A stretch of 35,899 nucleotides of DNA, taken from contig JAFGJB010000231.1 of assembly GCA_016929295.1 (NCBI GenBank), forward strand, positions 1 through 35,899. The letters are read 5' to 3'. Both the position numbers and the translations under genes were made by a program. Under the pieces are notes generated by a model that saw nothing but the letters and a program-made list of their open reading frames with translations, did not search any database and had not been told where the DNA came from. Positions 26,502 through 35,769 of the stretch are shown here, one piece after another (the first letter of the stretch is position 1; each line of letters opens with the position of its first letter). This DNA is from Candidatus Zhuqueibacterota bacterium (GTDB lineage: Bacteria > Zhuqueibacterota > Zhuqueibacteria > Residuimicrobiales > Krinioviventaceae).

Positions 26502-27818
26502 ATGCGACCGCTCCGCATTTTTTTGATATTCTGTATTCTATCCACATCGTTCTCACAGGATTTTATCGGGTCTCTCGAGGTCAAAGAGCAAGAATCTCAT
26601 TTGTATGAGCTGAACGGCCACGTGCGCGGCGCTTTTTTTGCAGGTAAAAGCGTCAGCTCAGATGAGCTCGTGCAGAAATCCGGATATGGAGAGCTTGGAT
26701 TGAAGATGCGGGTGCGAAAAGGACAATGGGGGGATGGTTACGCCGATGTGCGGTTTCGTCACGGCTACGAGTTCGATGAATCGCTTGCCGAATTTCGTCT
26801 GCGAGAGGCATATGTCAATAGCTATCTCAATCATTTTAGCTTACGCCTGGGACAACAGGTCGTCGTCTGGGGGCGAGCCGATGCTTATAATCCGACGAAT
26901 AACATCACGCCTCAGGATATGACGGCGCGTTCTGCGGTGGAGGATGATCGTCGGCTGGGCAATTTTCTCTTTCGCGGAACCTATCATTTTCAGCCCTTCA
27001 GCCTTGAATGCATTTGGGTGCCGCAATATCGTCCATCTGTCTTGCCGACGATGGTCTTCCCGTTTCCGGATTTTGTCACCCTGGGCCAGGAGGATGATCC
27101 GAATTCCGAGCTGCAAAACAGCACCCTCGCGGCAAAGCTCGATCTCGGCTTGAGCTCGGTCGACGGCTCACTTTCCTATTTTCGCGGCTACATGCCGCTC
27201 CCCGGCGTCTATCTGCATCCGGATTCCATCACGATAGAAGGCAATGGCATCAAGGCGACGGTCATCAACAAACCCTATCAGATGCATGTGATTGGCGGAG
27301 ATTTCTCGACAACTCTTGGCTCGATGGGCATACGGGGAGAGATCGCCTGGCGACAGCCGTTCGAAGACTATGAAAATCCATTGAACATGCATGTTCCGTA
27401 TCCCGATGTGCAGTACGTTTTTGGAGTGGATAGGACATTTGGCGATTTGAGCATCATTGCGCAGTATATAGGCCGATATGTGATAAATTACCGCGAATTA
27501 AAAACCAGCGGATTGCCGACCGACCAGCTCTATCTGACGAACCGCATGATCAACGGCCAGCTGGATCAAACGAGCCATGCGCTGTTCCTGCGGCCGGCCT
27601 GGGCTCTTTTGCACGAGACACTGAATCTTGAGGTGCTGGCTTATTACAGTCTCACCACCGAGGAAGGGTTGTGGCGGCCAGTGGCGACGTACGATATTGC
27701 AGATGCGCTCACGCTCAAGCTGGGCGGCGATTTTTATCTGGGTCCGGACAATACGCTGTTCGGACAAATCGACCGGGCTCTCAGCGCGCTGTTCATTGAA
27801 CTCGGCGCGTCGTTTTAA
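26502..27818 (+). CDS. outer membrane beta-barrel protein, DUF1302-like
   Basis: Signal peptide; 'YVNSYLNHFSLRLGQQVVVWGRADAYNPTNNITPQDMT', a DUF1302-type 'R.GQQ..WG....NP.N.I.P.D' motif; many amphipathic strands. Confidence 0.65.
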   Translation: MRPLRIFLIFCILSTSFSQDFIGSLEVKEQESHLYELNGHVRGAFFAGKSVSSDELVQKSGYGELGLKMRVRKGQWGDGYADVRFRHGYEFDESLAEFRLREAYVNSYLNHFSLRLGQQVVVWGRADAYNPTNNITPQDMTARSAVEDDRRLGNFLFRGTYHFQPFSLECIWVPQYRPSVLPTMVFPFPDFVTLGQEDDPNSELQNSTLAAKLDLGLSSVDGSLSYFRGYMPLPGVYLHPDSITIEGNGIKATVINKPYQMHVIGGDFSTTLGSMGIRGEIAWRQPFEDYENPLNMHVPYPDVQYVFGVDRTFGDLSIIAQYIGRYVINYRELKTSGLPTDQLYLTNRMINGQLDQTSHALFLRPAWALLHETLNLEVLAYYSLTTEEGLWRPVATYDIADALTLKLGGDFYLGPDNTLFGQIDRALSALFIELGASF

Positions 27819-30140
27819 ATGGTGTCCAGGGCGGCAAACAGAATGAAGTCACTTGCAGAACGCATAATCACCTGTCGCTGGGTGGTCATTTCGGCTTTCC
27901 TGTTCACAACGCTCGCGTTCCTGCTGCAAATCCCCGGCGTCGAGATCGATACGGATCTGAAATCTCAGCTGCCCCGCAGCATGCCATCGAGGGCGGATAC
28001 GGATAAAATCGATGCTTTGTTTGGCGGTACGGAAATGCTCATGCTCATTGTCGAGGCTGAGGATGTGCTGCAAGCGACCACCCTGGAGAGGATTCGTACG
28101 CTGGCAAAAAGAATGAAAAGGATTGCCGGCGTTGACAGGGTGATCTCACTCTTTGATCTCAAATCGATACGCAGTGAGGATGGCGCGATGATCATTGAAC
28201 CGGCTGTGCCATTTATTCCGCAAGATGATGAGTCTCGCGAGCAGTTGCGTCAAACTTTGCAGCAAAATGATCTCGTCTATGGCAGCGTTGTGGCGAGGGA
28301 TTTCTCATTGGCAGCGGTCATCGTTTTGCTTGAGCCGGGTGCTCGCGACGACCTGCTGCTCGCCGGCGTAGACAGCGTCCTCGCCCAGATCCCGGGCGGT
28401 GAAAAAGTAAAAATCGGCGGTCTACCGGTGTCGCGCGTTGAGATGGGTCTCTACATTCAAAAGGATATGCGCTTGCTGCTGCCCATCGGCATTTTTATCA
28501 TGCTGATTTTTTTGTTCGCCTGCTTTCGTCAGCTTCGCGGCGTCCTGCTGCCATCCATGGTCGTCGTCATGTCGATTATCGTGACGATCGGCTTCATCGC
28601 CCTCATCGGCTGGAAAATTCACATGGTGACAGTCATTCTGCCCATTTTCCTCATCGCAGTGGCCAATGATTATGGCATTCACCTGGTTGCCAGGTATCAG
28701 GAGGACGATAGTCCGGCGAATGCCTGTTCGCGCAAAGAGCTGGTGATACGATTGCTGCAAGAGCTCAGCCGTCCTGTGCTGCTGACCGGCCTGACGACGA
28801 TGGCGGGCATGCTTTGTCTTTTGGGCCATATTCTCATCCCGGCCCGACAGCTCGGGGTGCTGGCTGCGCTGGGAATATTTTTCGCTCTGATGGCGAGTCT
28901 CCTGCTCATTCCGGCACTCCTGTCGCTGCTGCCTCGCAAGGCGCCGGTTTTGGCTCAAATGAACGTGGATTCTGCGAAAATGCCGATGCTGGAGCGAATC
29001 CTGCGCTTTTTCGGCAGAGGCATTTCGCAACATCCCAGGTCTATCATCCTGACGTGTTTGCTCATCGCGCTGATATCCGTGATTGGCATCTCTGCTATCG
29101 TCGTCGATACAAATCCTGATGGCTATTACAAGGCCGACCATCCCACGGTTCGGGTGAACAAGTTGATCGACGAGCATCTCGGTGGCTCGCAAAGCATTTC
29201 CGTGGTCTACAAAGGCGATATCCAATCGCCGGCGCTGATGCGAAAGATTGACAAGATGGAGCATGACATGTTGGCCATGGATGAGGTCGGCGTCACAACA
29301 TCCGTGGCTCGAATTCTGCGGCAAATGAGCCGGGCCCTGCACGATAGAGACGAGCCGATGTATGATGAACTGCCTGAAACGCGCACGGGCATTGCACAAT
29401 ATTTTGAACTTTACTCGATGAGCGGTGATCCGGATGATTTTCGCAAAATGGGCGATTTTCCCTACGAACATGCTGTCGTCACGGCGCGCATCAACAAGAC
29501 CAGCACCCTTGTCCTGCAACGGGTTGTCGAGCGCCTCAAAGAGATGGTCAAAGATGACGCGGATGTGCTGCTGGTCGGCGGATTCGGCGTGGTGCTGTCT
29601 GATTTGGCGCGAACGGTCGTGAACGGTCAAATCCTCTCCCTGATTCTCGCCATCATCGTCGTCAGCGTTCTGCTCGCGCTCCTTTTTCGATCGTGCAGCG
29701 CCGGCCTGCTTGCGGCCGTGCCGCTGATGCTGTCGGCAGTGGTTCTATTTGGGCTGATGGGCTTTTTGGGCATAGAGCTGAATATTACGACCGCCATGCT
29801 CAGCTCCATCATGATCGGCGTCGGGGTGGATTATACCATTCATTTCTTGTGGCGCTATCGCGAGGAGCGACGGGCTGGGCGGGACTGCGCTGATGCGGCG
29901 CAGCGGACGCTGTCAACGACGGGACGGGGCATCATTTTCAACGCTTTTTCAGTCATTGTCGGCTTTTCCGTGCTTTTGCTTTCGAGTTTTGCGCCGGTGC
30001 GGTTTTTTGGTTTTCTCATTGTTGTCTCCATTTTGACCTGTTTGTCGGGCGCACTGGTGCTCATTCCGGCGCTCTGCATTTTTATCAGGCCGGCGTTCCT
30101 TGAGCCGGTCAACTCATCTGCACGAGAGGAACTGTCATGA
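27819..30140 (+). CDS. MMPL/RND-superfamily exporter (lipid-type)
   Basis: 773 aa, two-fold repeated RND architecture; 'VILPIFLIAVANDYGIHLVARYQE' and 'MLSSIMIGVGVDYTIHFLWRYREER' motifs. Confidence 0.85.
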   Translation: MVSRAANRMKSLAERIITCRWVVISAFLFTTLAFLLQIPGVEIDTDLKSQLPRSMPSRADTDKIDALFGGTEMLMLIVEAEDVLQATTLERIRTLAKRMKRIAGVDRVISLFDLKSIRSEDGAMIIEPAVPFIPQDDESREQLRQTLQQNDLVYGSVVARDFSLAAVIVLLEPGARDDLLLAGVDSVLAQIPGGEKVKIGGLPVSRVEMGLYIQKDMRLLLPIGIFIMLIFLFACFRQLRGVLLPSMVVVMSIIVTIGFIALIGWKIHMVTVILPIFLIAVANDYGIHLVARYQEDDSPANACSRKELVIRLLQELSRPVLLTGLTTMAGMLCLLGHILIPARQLGVLAALGIFFALMASLLLIPALLSLLPRKAPVLAQMNVDSAKMPMLERILRFFGRGISQHPRSIILTCLLIALISVIGISAIVVDTNPDGYYKADHPTVRVNKLIDEHLGGSQSISVVYKGDIQSPALMRKIDKMEHDMLAMDEVGVTTSVARILRQMSRALHDRDEPMYDELPETRTGIAQYFELYSMSGDPDDFRKMGDFPYEHAVVTARINKTSTLVLQRVVERLKEMVKDDADVLLVGGFGVVLSDLARTVVNGQILSLILAIIVVSVLLALLFRSCSAGLLAAVPLMLSAVVLFGLMGFLGIELNITTAMLSSIMIGVGVDYTIHFLWRYREERRAGRDCADAAQRTLSTTGRGIIFNAFSVIVGFSVLLLSSFAPVRFFGFLIVVSILTCLSGALVLIPALCIFIRPAFLEPVNSSAREELS

Positions 30141-30916
30141 AACTATTCTGTGTTTTGCTGGCATCGCTCACCCTGGTCGCGCGCGCCGAGATGTCGACTC
30201 GCGAGATTGTGGAGCGCGCCCAACTTGCTATGAAAGTGCAAGGCCTTCAGGGCGTCAATACCATGATCATTTACGACGAAAAGGGGCGGGAGCGCGTTCG
30301 CAAGATTGCCCAGATGGCGAAATTGTATGACAATGGCAAAACGGAAAAACGGCTCATCCGATTTCTGGAGCCGGCAGATATCAAAGGGACCGCTCTGCTC
30401 ACCTTTGATTATGAAGAGCAGGAAGATGATCTGTGGCTTTATATGCCGGCTCTGCGCAAAACACGGCGGATTGTCCGCAGCGAAAAAGCCAGGAATTTCA
30501 TGGGATCCGAATTCACCTATGCGGATATGACACCGCCATCATTGAATGATTTCACCTTTCACAAGCTTGATGATCAGGAAGTGAATGGCGTGTCCTGTTA
30601 TCAGATTGAATGGAAACCTGCCGATGACGCTCGTGCCGAGGAGAACGGTTTCAACAGGAGGATCACCTTCATCGCTAAGGACGATTTTGTCGTTCGCAAA
30701 TCGATCTATTATGATCTGGATGGTGATTTGCATAAAGAATTGACCATTGCCGGCGTCATAGAGCTCGACAGCGTCCATAAAAGGTATCGCGCACTCGAAA
30801 TGGAGATGGTGAATCATCAGAACGGCCGACGTTCGATCATTAAAAGCGACAAGCTGGAATTCACGCCCCATATAAATGATGAATATTTTACAACTCGATA
30901 TCTCGAGCGGGAATGA
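30137..30916 (+). CDS. outer-membrane lipoprotein-sorting protein (LolA-like)
   Basis: 'MSTREIVERAQLAMKVQGLQGVNTMIIYDEKGRERVRKIAQMAKLYDNGKTEKRLIRFLEPADIKGTALLTFDYEEQEDDLWLYMPALRKTRRI...FMGSEFTYADM'; ATGA overlap with the MMPL gene. Confidence 0.85.
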   Translation: MKLFCVLLASLTLVARAEMSTREIVERAQLAMKVQGLQGVNTMIIYDEKGRERVRKIAQMAKLYDNGKTEKRLIRFLEPADIKGTALLTFDYEEQEDDLWLYMPALRKTRRIVRSEKARNFMGSEFTYADMTPPSLNDFTFHKLDDQEVNGVSCYQIEWKPADDARAEENGFNRRITFIAKDDFVVRKSIYYDLDGDLHKELTIAGVIELDSVHKRYRALEMEMVNHQNGRRSIIKSDKLEFTPHINDEYFTTRYLERE

Positions 30917-30949
30917 GTATCAATGATAGGTAAATACTGTAAAAAAAGA

Positions 30950-31036
30950 GTGAAACGTCAAACGTCAAACGTGAGACGTTAAAACAATTGAAATAGCAAT
31001 GCTGTTACGTTTCGCGTTTGACGTTTCACGTTTCAC
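30950..31036. repeat. long inverted repeat built from AAACGT-type units
   Basis: Left arm GTGAAACGTCAAACGTCAAACGTGAGACGTTAAAAC; right arm GTTACGTTTCGCGTTTGACGTTTCACGTTTCAC, complementary with a few mismatches. Confidence 0.75.
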
Positions 31037-31089
31037 CTATGGATCACAGAACAATATTTGCTACTTTTATAAATAAATTGGAGAAAAAT

Positions 31090-32262
31090 ATGTCCTCAAA
31101 ACTTGTTCCGCCGCACGGCGGCCTGCTTTTGCCTTTACTGTTGCAGGGGACTGAGCTGATGCACGCGCGCAAAGAGGCGGCATCCTGTGCTACGGTCCGG
31201 TTGTCTTCACGTGAAACCTCTGATTTGATCATGCTCGCCACCGGCGCTTATAGTCCGCTGCGAGGATTCATGGTTCGCGATGATTATGAGGGCGTCGTCG
31301 AAAAAATGCGTATGGCCGACGGCACCCTGTGGCCCATGCCGATCACCCTGGCGGTGGCAAAAAACGTGGCGGAATCAGTGTCGATCGGCGAGCACGTCGC
31401 GCTCGTTGACGACGAAAGTGACGAGCTGATGGGCTGGATGACGATCGCCGATAAATACACCTATGACAAAAAAAATGAGGCGTTGAAGGTGTTTCGCACG
31501 GCAGATGACCGGCATCCCGGCGTTGCCAAGATCTATCAACAAGGCGATCATTACCTTGGCGGACCGGTGCAGGTTTTCAGCGAAGGTCCCTATCCAAAGC
31601 TTTATGAACGATATTACGGGCGTCCGGCCGAGACGCGAGCTTTATTTGAAAAGCTGGGATGGTCAACCATTGCGGCGTTTCAGACGCGCAATCCGATCCA
31701 CCGCTCACACGAATACTGCACCAAAATCGCCATGGAGGTGTGCGATGGCCTGTTCATTCATCCCATTGTCGGCAAATTAAAGGCCGATGATATTCCGGCT
31801 GATGTCCGGATCAAATGCTACGAGACATTGCTGGCGACATACTATCCGGCCGATCGCGTGGTCATGAAGGTCTATCCCATGGAAATGCGCTATGGCGGTC
31901 CGCGCGAAGCCGTCTTGCACGCCATTTTCCGCCAGAATTATGGCTGCAGCCATCTCATTGTCGGCCGCGACCATGCCGGCGTCGGCGCTTATTACGGGCC
32001 TTTCGATGCGCAGACGATTTTTACGGAATTGGAAAATGAGCTGCAGATCAAACCACTCAATATCGATTGGACATTCTGGTGCCATAAATGCGATGGCATG
32101 GCTTCGATGAAAACCTGCCCGCACGGCAAGGACGATCGCGTGCTGATCAGCGGCACCGCTGTTCGCGACATGTTAGCCAATGGCCAAAAGCCGCCAAAAG
32201 AGTTCAGTCGTCCGGAAGTGGCGGAAATATTGATCGAGTACTATCAGAATCTGCATAAATAA
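31090..32262 (+). CDS. sat: sulfate adenylyltransferase (ATP sulfurylase)
   Basis: '[11 protein letters not shown]'; '[32 protein letters not shown]'; '[20 protein letters not shown]'; C-terminal '[16 protein letters not shown]...[11 protein letters not shown]'. Start placed at ATG 31090. Confidence 0.95.
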   Translation: MSSKLVPPHGGLLLPLLLQGTELMHARKEAASCATVRLSSRETSDLIMLATGAYSPLRGFMVRDDYEGVVEKMRMADGTLWPMPITLAVAKNVAESVSIGEHVALVDDESDELMGWMTIADKYTYDKKNEALKVFRTADDRHPGVAKIYQQGDHYLGGPVQVFSEGPYPKLYERYYGRPAETRALFEKLGWSTIAAFQTRNPIHRSHEYCTKIAMEVCDGLFIHPIVGKLKADDIPADVRIKCYETLLATYYPADRVVMKVYPMEMRYGGPREAVLHAIFRQNYGCSHLIVGRDHAGVGAYYGPFDAQTIFTELENELQIKPLNIDWTFWCHKCDGMASMKTCPHGKDDRVLISGTAVRDMLANGQKPPKEFSRPEVAEILIEYYQNLHK

Positions 32263-32269
32263 CACGGAG

Positions 32270-32893
32270 ATGAGAATGGCTGAACAAAAAGCGACAAATA
32301 TAACCTGGCACGCCGGCGAGATCGGCAAGGCGGAGCGCGAGCAGTTCCTGGGACAAAAAGGAGTTGTCATTTGGTTCACCGGATTATCCGGCTCGGGTAA
32401 ATCAACTCTTGCGCATGCCGTTGAGCAAAGGCTTTTCGAAAACGGCCATTTATGCTATGTGCTGGATGGCGACAACATCAGGCATGGCTTGAACAAAAAC
32501 CTCGGCTTTTCACCTGCGGATCGGACGGAAAATATTCGTCGCATCGGCGAAGTGGCCAAACTCTTTGCTGATGCGGGACTCATTGCCATGACGGCGTTTA
32601 TATCGCCCTATAGCGCCGATCGACAGATAGCGCGCGGCCTGCTCAAGGAGGGTGAGTTCATCGAAGTCTTTGTCGAGGTGCCGCTGGATGTCGCGGAACA
32701 ACGCGATACAAAAGGATTATACAAAAAAGCGCGCGCCGGTGAAATCAAGGAATTCACCGGCATTTCCGCGCCGTATGAAGAGCCGCAAAATCCCGAGATG
32801 GTGATCAACACGGCCGACATGTCGCTGCAGGAGAGCGCGGATAAGGTCATCTCCTACCTGGTCAATGCCGGCATCATTCCCGGCGATGCATGA
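32270..32893 (+). CDS. cysC: adenylylsulfate (APS) kinase
   Basis: '[26 protein letters not shown]...[53 protein letters not shown]'. Confidence 0.95.
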   Translation: MRMAEQKATNITWHAGEIGKAEREQFLGQKGVVIWFTGLSGSGKSTLAHAVEQRLFENGHLCYVLDGDNIRHGLNKNLGFSPADRTENIRRIGEVAKLFADAGLIAMTAFISPYSADRQIARGLLKEGEFIEVFVEVPLDVAEQRDTKGLYKKARAGEIKEFTGISAPYEEPQNPEMVINTADMSLQESADKVISYLVNAGIIPGDA

Positions 32894-32949
32894 GAAAATC
32901 CGCACCTCTCTGCAAGACGATTCGGTAACATTTGACGAAGGGCGATTCT

Positions 32950-33231
32950 TTATCGGCGAGGCGCTGCCTTTTTCACTCTCTTGGCAATGCGTTGGCATAT
33001 TTTTTCAAATGATGGCGGCGGCCCGGTTCTCACTTCTTTGCCATCGATGTACAATGCATCGCAAATGCCCCTTTCGCAAAACACATTTCTCTCAGTTGTG
33101 CGGATCTCTTGAAATTCAACCGCATCACCAATCTCACCGGCAGCTCTTTTTGCTCGTTCGTAGACGATATTCTGCGCCGGACACCAGCCATTAGTGCTAT
33201 CCAGAATTTTCAACAATTTTGCTGCAGAAAT
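32950..33231 (-). pseudogene. probable C-terminal remnant (or TTG-started mini-protein) with a thioredoxin-like domain, as found at the C-terminus of YoaP-like GNAT proteins
   Basis: 'AAKLLKILDSTNGWCPAQNIVYERAKRAAGEIGDAVEFQEIRTTERNVFCERGICDALYIDGKEVRTGPPPSFEKICQRIAKRVKKA'; no ATG, frame closed by TGA at 33232-33234. Confidence 0.45.
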
Positions 33232-33263
33232 TCACATGTGAGCGGCACTCATCGCGGGACTCC

Positions 33264-34208
33264 TCAGCCTGCTATACGCGGCGTGGCGATTGCTGGTGCC
33301 TCAGTGAAAACGTTGTACTCATCACCGAATTGCGCCAGAAATTCCAGGCTGAAAGAGCGAAACGTAAAAGACACGGGCAGCAAGACAACAGATTGTATAT
33401 ATGGGATGATGAGGAGTAAAAATCCCGCGCAGCAGGTCATAAAGCCGGCGGCGACGACGAGAATGATCGCGGCGATGCCAATGACGAACCAGAGCAGGGC
33501 AAAAAGAATAAAGTGTCCGAAATGCGACCAGTGGATGGCCAGGAAACGATTCCAGGCCTGCAGTACATTGATGCGCTGTTTGTACATGATGGCGACGACA
33601 AATTCATTGAGCAGCAGATTGATGTAAGCGAGAGCAAGACCCAAAAACAGCAACAAGAATCCCATGCGAAACAGAAATGCCCACGGCACATCGCTAAAGT
33701 CATCATAGTATAGACCATAAGCGGAGCGCCATACGTACATGAGAAAAGAGATGATGACAGCAAAACAAAAGAGGCCGTAGAATAATCTCCAGATGAACAA
33801 TGATGTGCTCAACGGACCGAATTCTCGCCACGGCTGCGCGATCAATGCTCTGTCATGCACAACATTATCCAGAAACATCAATTTGCCGCGCGAACTGAGC
33901 CAGGTGAAGAGCACGATGATAGCAAAGAGGAGAGCGATGCCAAAGAGAATCAGCATGAACCAGCCGGGATTGTCCTGCAGCCAATTCCACGCTGTGTAGG
34001 GCGCCTCGAGTATGTCGGCAAAGCTGTCGCCATCCAGATGATCGTTGCCGCGACCTCCACCTCCACCACCACCGTTGCCGTCCATGAGTCCCGCGAGAAA
34101 CGCGGTAAATCCGATTACGAACCATTTTTTTATATCGAATGGCTGAAACAGAGCTTTTTTCATTCGATTGTAGCCTTTTGCCAGCGGTTCTGCGTATTCG
34201 ATGCGCAT
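33264..34208 (-). CDS. multi-pass membrane protein of unknown function (DUF7544/DUF975-like)
   Basis: 'MRIEYAEPLAKGYNRMKKALFQPFDIKKWFVIGFTAFLAGLMDG' then poly-Gly stretch and about 5-6 TM helices. Confidence 0.6.
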   Translation of the reverse strand: MRIEYAEPLAKGYNRMKKALFQPFDIKKWFVIGFTAFLAGLMDGNGGGGGGGRGNDHLDGDSFADILEAPYTAWNWLQDNPGWFMLILFGIALLFAIIVLFTWLSSRGKLMFLDNVVHDRALIAQPWREFGPLSTSLFIWRLFYGLFCFAVIISFLMYVWRSAYGLYYDDFSDVPWAFLFRMGFLLLFLGLALAYINLLLNEFVVAIMYKQRINVLQAWNRFLAIHWSHFGHFILFALLWFVIGIAAIILVVAAGFMTCCAGFLLLIIPYIQSVVLLPVSFTFRSFSLEFLAQFGDEYNVFTEAPAIATPRIAG

Positions 34209-34382
34209 GCAGCACCTCAATTTTGTTGCGTTTTTCTGATTAATACGTGAAATGATGAAATTGTTTCTTTTTATAAACGAGTGGCCAGCGGATATTCAGC
34301 ACGTTTCTATATTCTCTCGTTTCATCTTTACTTTATAATGTATAAATTTTCGCAGAAATCCAAATAAAAGAAAGGAAAAAAG

Positions 34383-35201
34383 ATGGAATGGATCAAGATT
34401 TCAGCGACAGAGCTGGCGAAAATGAGCGAAAAGGGCGCCATATGCATTGTGCCAATGGGCTGCCTGGAAAAACATTCAGATCATCTGCCGCTCGGCACGG
34501 ACAGTCTGTTGGCGTATAAATTGGCCTGCCTGGCGGCGGAGAAAGAAACGGCCATCGTCTTTCCGCCGCAACATTACATGATGGTCGCCTCGGCGGCCGC
34601 TCAACCGGGCGCCATTGTCTTTGATGCAAAATTGACCATCGCCATCATCGAGCATCTGTTCGATGAAATTGCCAGGAACGGCTTTAAAAAAATCATCCTG
34701 TACAATTTCCATGGCGGCAATCGCAACATCGCCGGCTTGCTCTTGCAAAATCATCTGGCCCGCCAGCCGCGCGACTATGCGCTGTATCTGCCAAAATTTG
34801 ACTGGGAGGTGGAGGATGTCATCGCCACCTATTGCCAGTCACGCTTTGGCGGCCATGCGGATGAATGGGAGACCTCTTTGATGCTTCATCTCTATCCCGA
34901 AATGGTCGACATGAAAAAGGTGCCGGCCAGGGATGTCGGAAAGCCGACCAAGCGTTTAAAGATCTTGCGTGAGCAGGGCATAAAGACGGCCGTCGACTTT
35001 TATGCGGACTTTCCGACTCACTATGCCGGCGAAGCTGAATATGCCAGCGCCCAAATCGGCAAAAGGGCTGTGGACAAGATCGTCGATCGGTTGGCTGAGG
35101 TCATCAGAACAGTCGCGCGTGATGAAGAGACCTTGACGGTGCAACGACAATTCAGCGAGCTCGTCCGCAGATCTGCAGCAAATGCAGGTGTATTACTGTG
35201 A
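34383..35201 (+). CDS. creatininase family protein
   Basis: 'CIVPMGCLEKHSDHLPLGTDSLLAYKLA', 'KKIILYNFHGGNRNIAGLL', 'FGGHADEWETSLMLHLYPEMVDM'. Confidence 0.85.
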   Translation: MEWIKISATELAKMSEKGAICIVPMGCLEKHSDHLPLGTDSLLAYKLACLAAEKETAIVFPPQHYMMVASAAAQPGAIVFDAKLTIAIIEHLFDEIARNGFKKIILYNFHGGNRNIAGLLLQNHLARQPRDYALYLPKFDWEVEDVIATYCQSRFGGHADEWETSLMLHLYPEMVDMKKVPARDVGKPTKRLKILREQGIKTAVDFYADFPTHYAGEAEYASAQIGKRAVDKIVDRLAEVIRTVARDEETLTVQRQFSELVRRSAANAGVLL

Positions 35202-35480
35202 TACAGCTTGTGACATATATGTAATCAGCCCGTCAGCCAAATACCAATTTGTATGTACCGGCAAGGATATCATTATTCTGGTTGCAGAATCATGTGCTTC
35301 ATTATCTTTTAATATTATGATAATTAACAACTTGCTATAAAGAAACATATTGGATTTAAATGACTATATATTGATATTTGGCACTTGATTTGTTAAGCTA
35401 TATTGTATGCGAGACGGGGAATGGGTTGCGCTGCGATGGGTGGCTGTGGCGCAGTGGGAGTGATGAGCGTGATCCATTTA

Positions 35481-35515
35481 AAGGCGTTGTCCAAAAAGGG
35501 CAGCGCCTTTTTTTA
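35481..35515 (+). terminator. intrinsic terminator (possible 3' end of a small RNA or attenuated leader)
   Basis: AAGGCGTTGTCC-AAAAA-GGGCAGCGCCTT followed by TTTTT; 12-bp stem with two G.U pairs. Confidence 0.7.
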
Positions 35516-35769
35516 TATGCTGCCAAAAGAGTCATCCTCTAACGGGGGATGGCGAGAATTTCCACGGCACTTTTCAAGAGATCTGTTCTAAGAACCGCAT
35601 TTTCTGCTGATCAGTCACCTCTTTATTTTTGTTTTGTCATAATGAGTGATAATCTTGTTGATTTTTCAGATATTGATATTAAATTACCTGAAGAATGCTC
35701 GATGTAGAACCACTATGCACGGGGGCGAGAGCGTGGGTGAAATCGAAAATGCAGAAACAGGAGGTTGCC

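Noticed and set aside
28422-29630. 402-aa minus-strand ORF antisense to the MMPL gene
   Set aside because: Low-coherence Gln/His/Arg-rich translation; the sense strand is a clear RND-superfamily protein.
30950-31036. Considered as a CRISPR or tandem direct repeat array because of reiterated AAACGTC units
   Set aside because: Units are only about 7 nt, have no unique spacers, and are arranged as an inverted repeat; no cas genes nearby.
34060-34090. GGTGG-type trinucleotide-like tract
   Set aside because: Encodes a poly-Gly stretch (GNGGGGGGGRGN) within the membrane protein CDS; ordinary low-complexity coding sequence.
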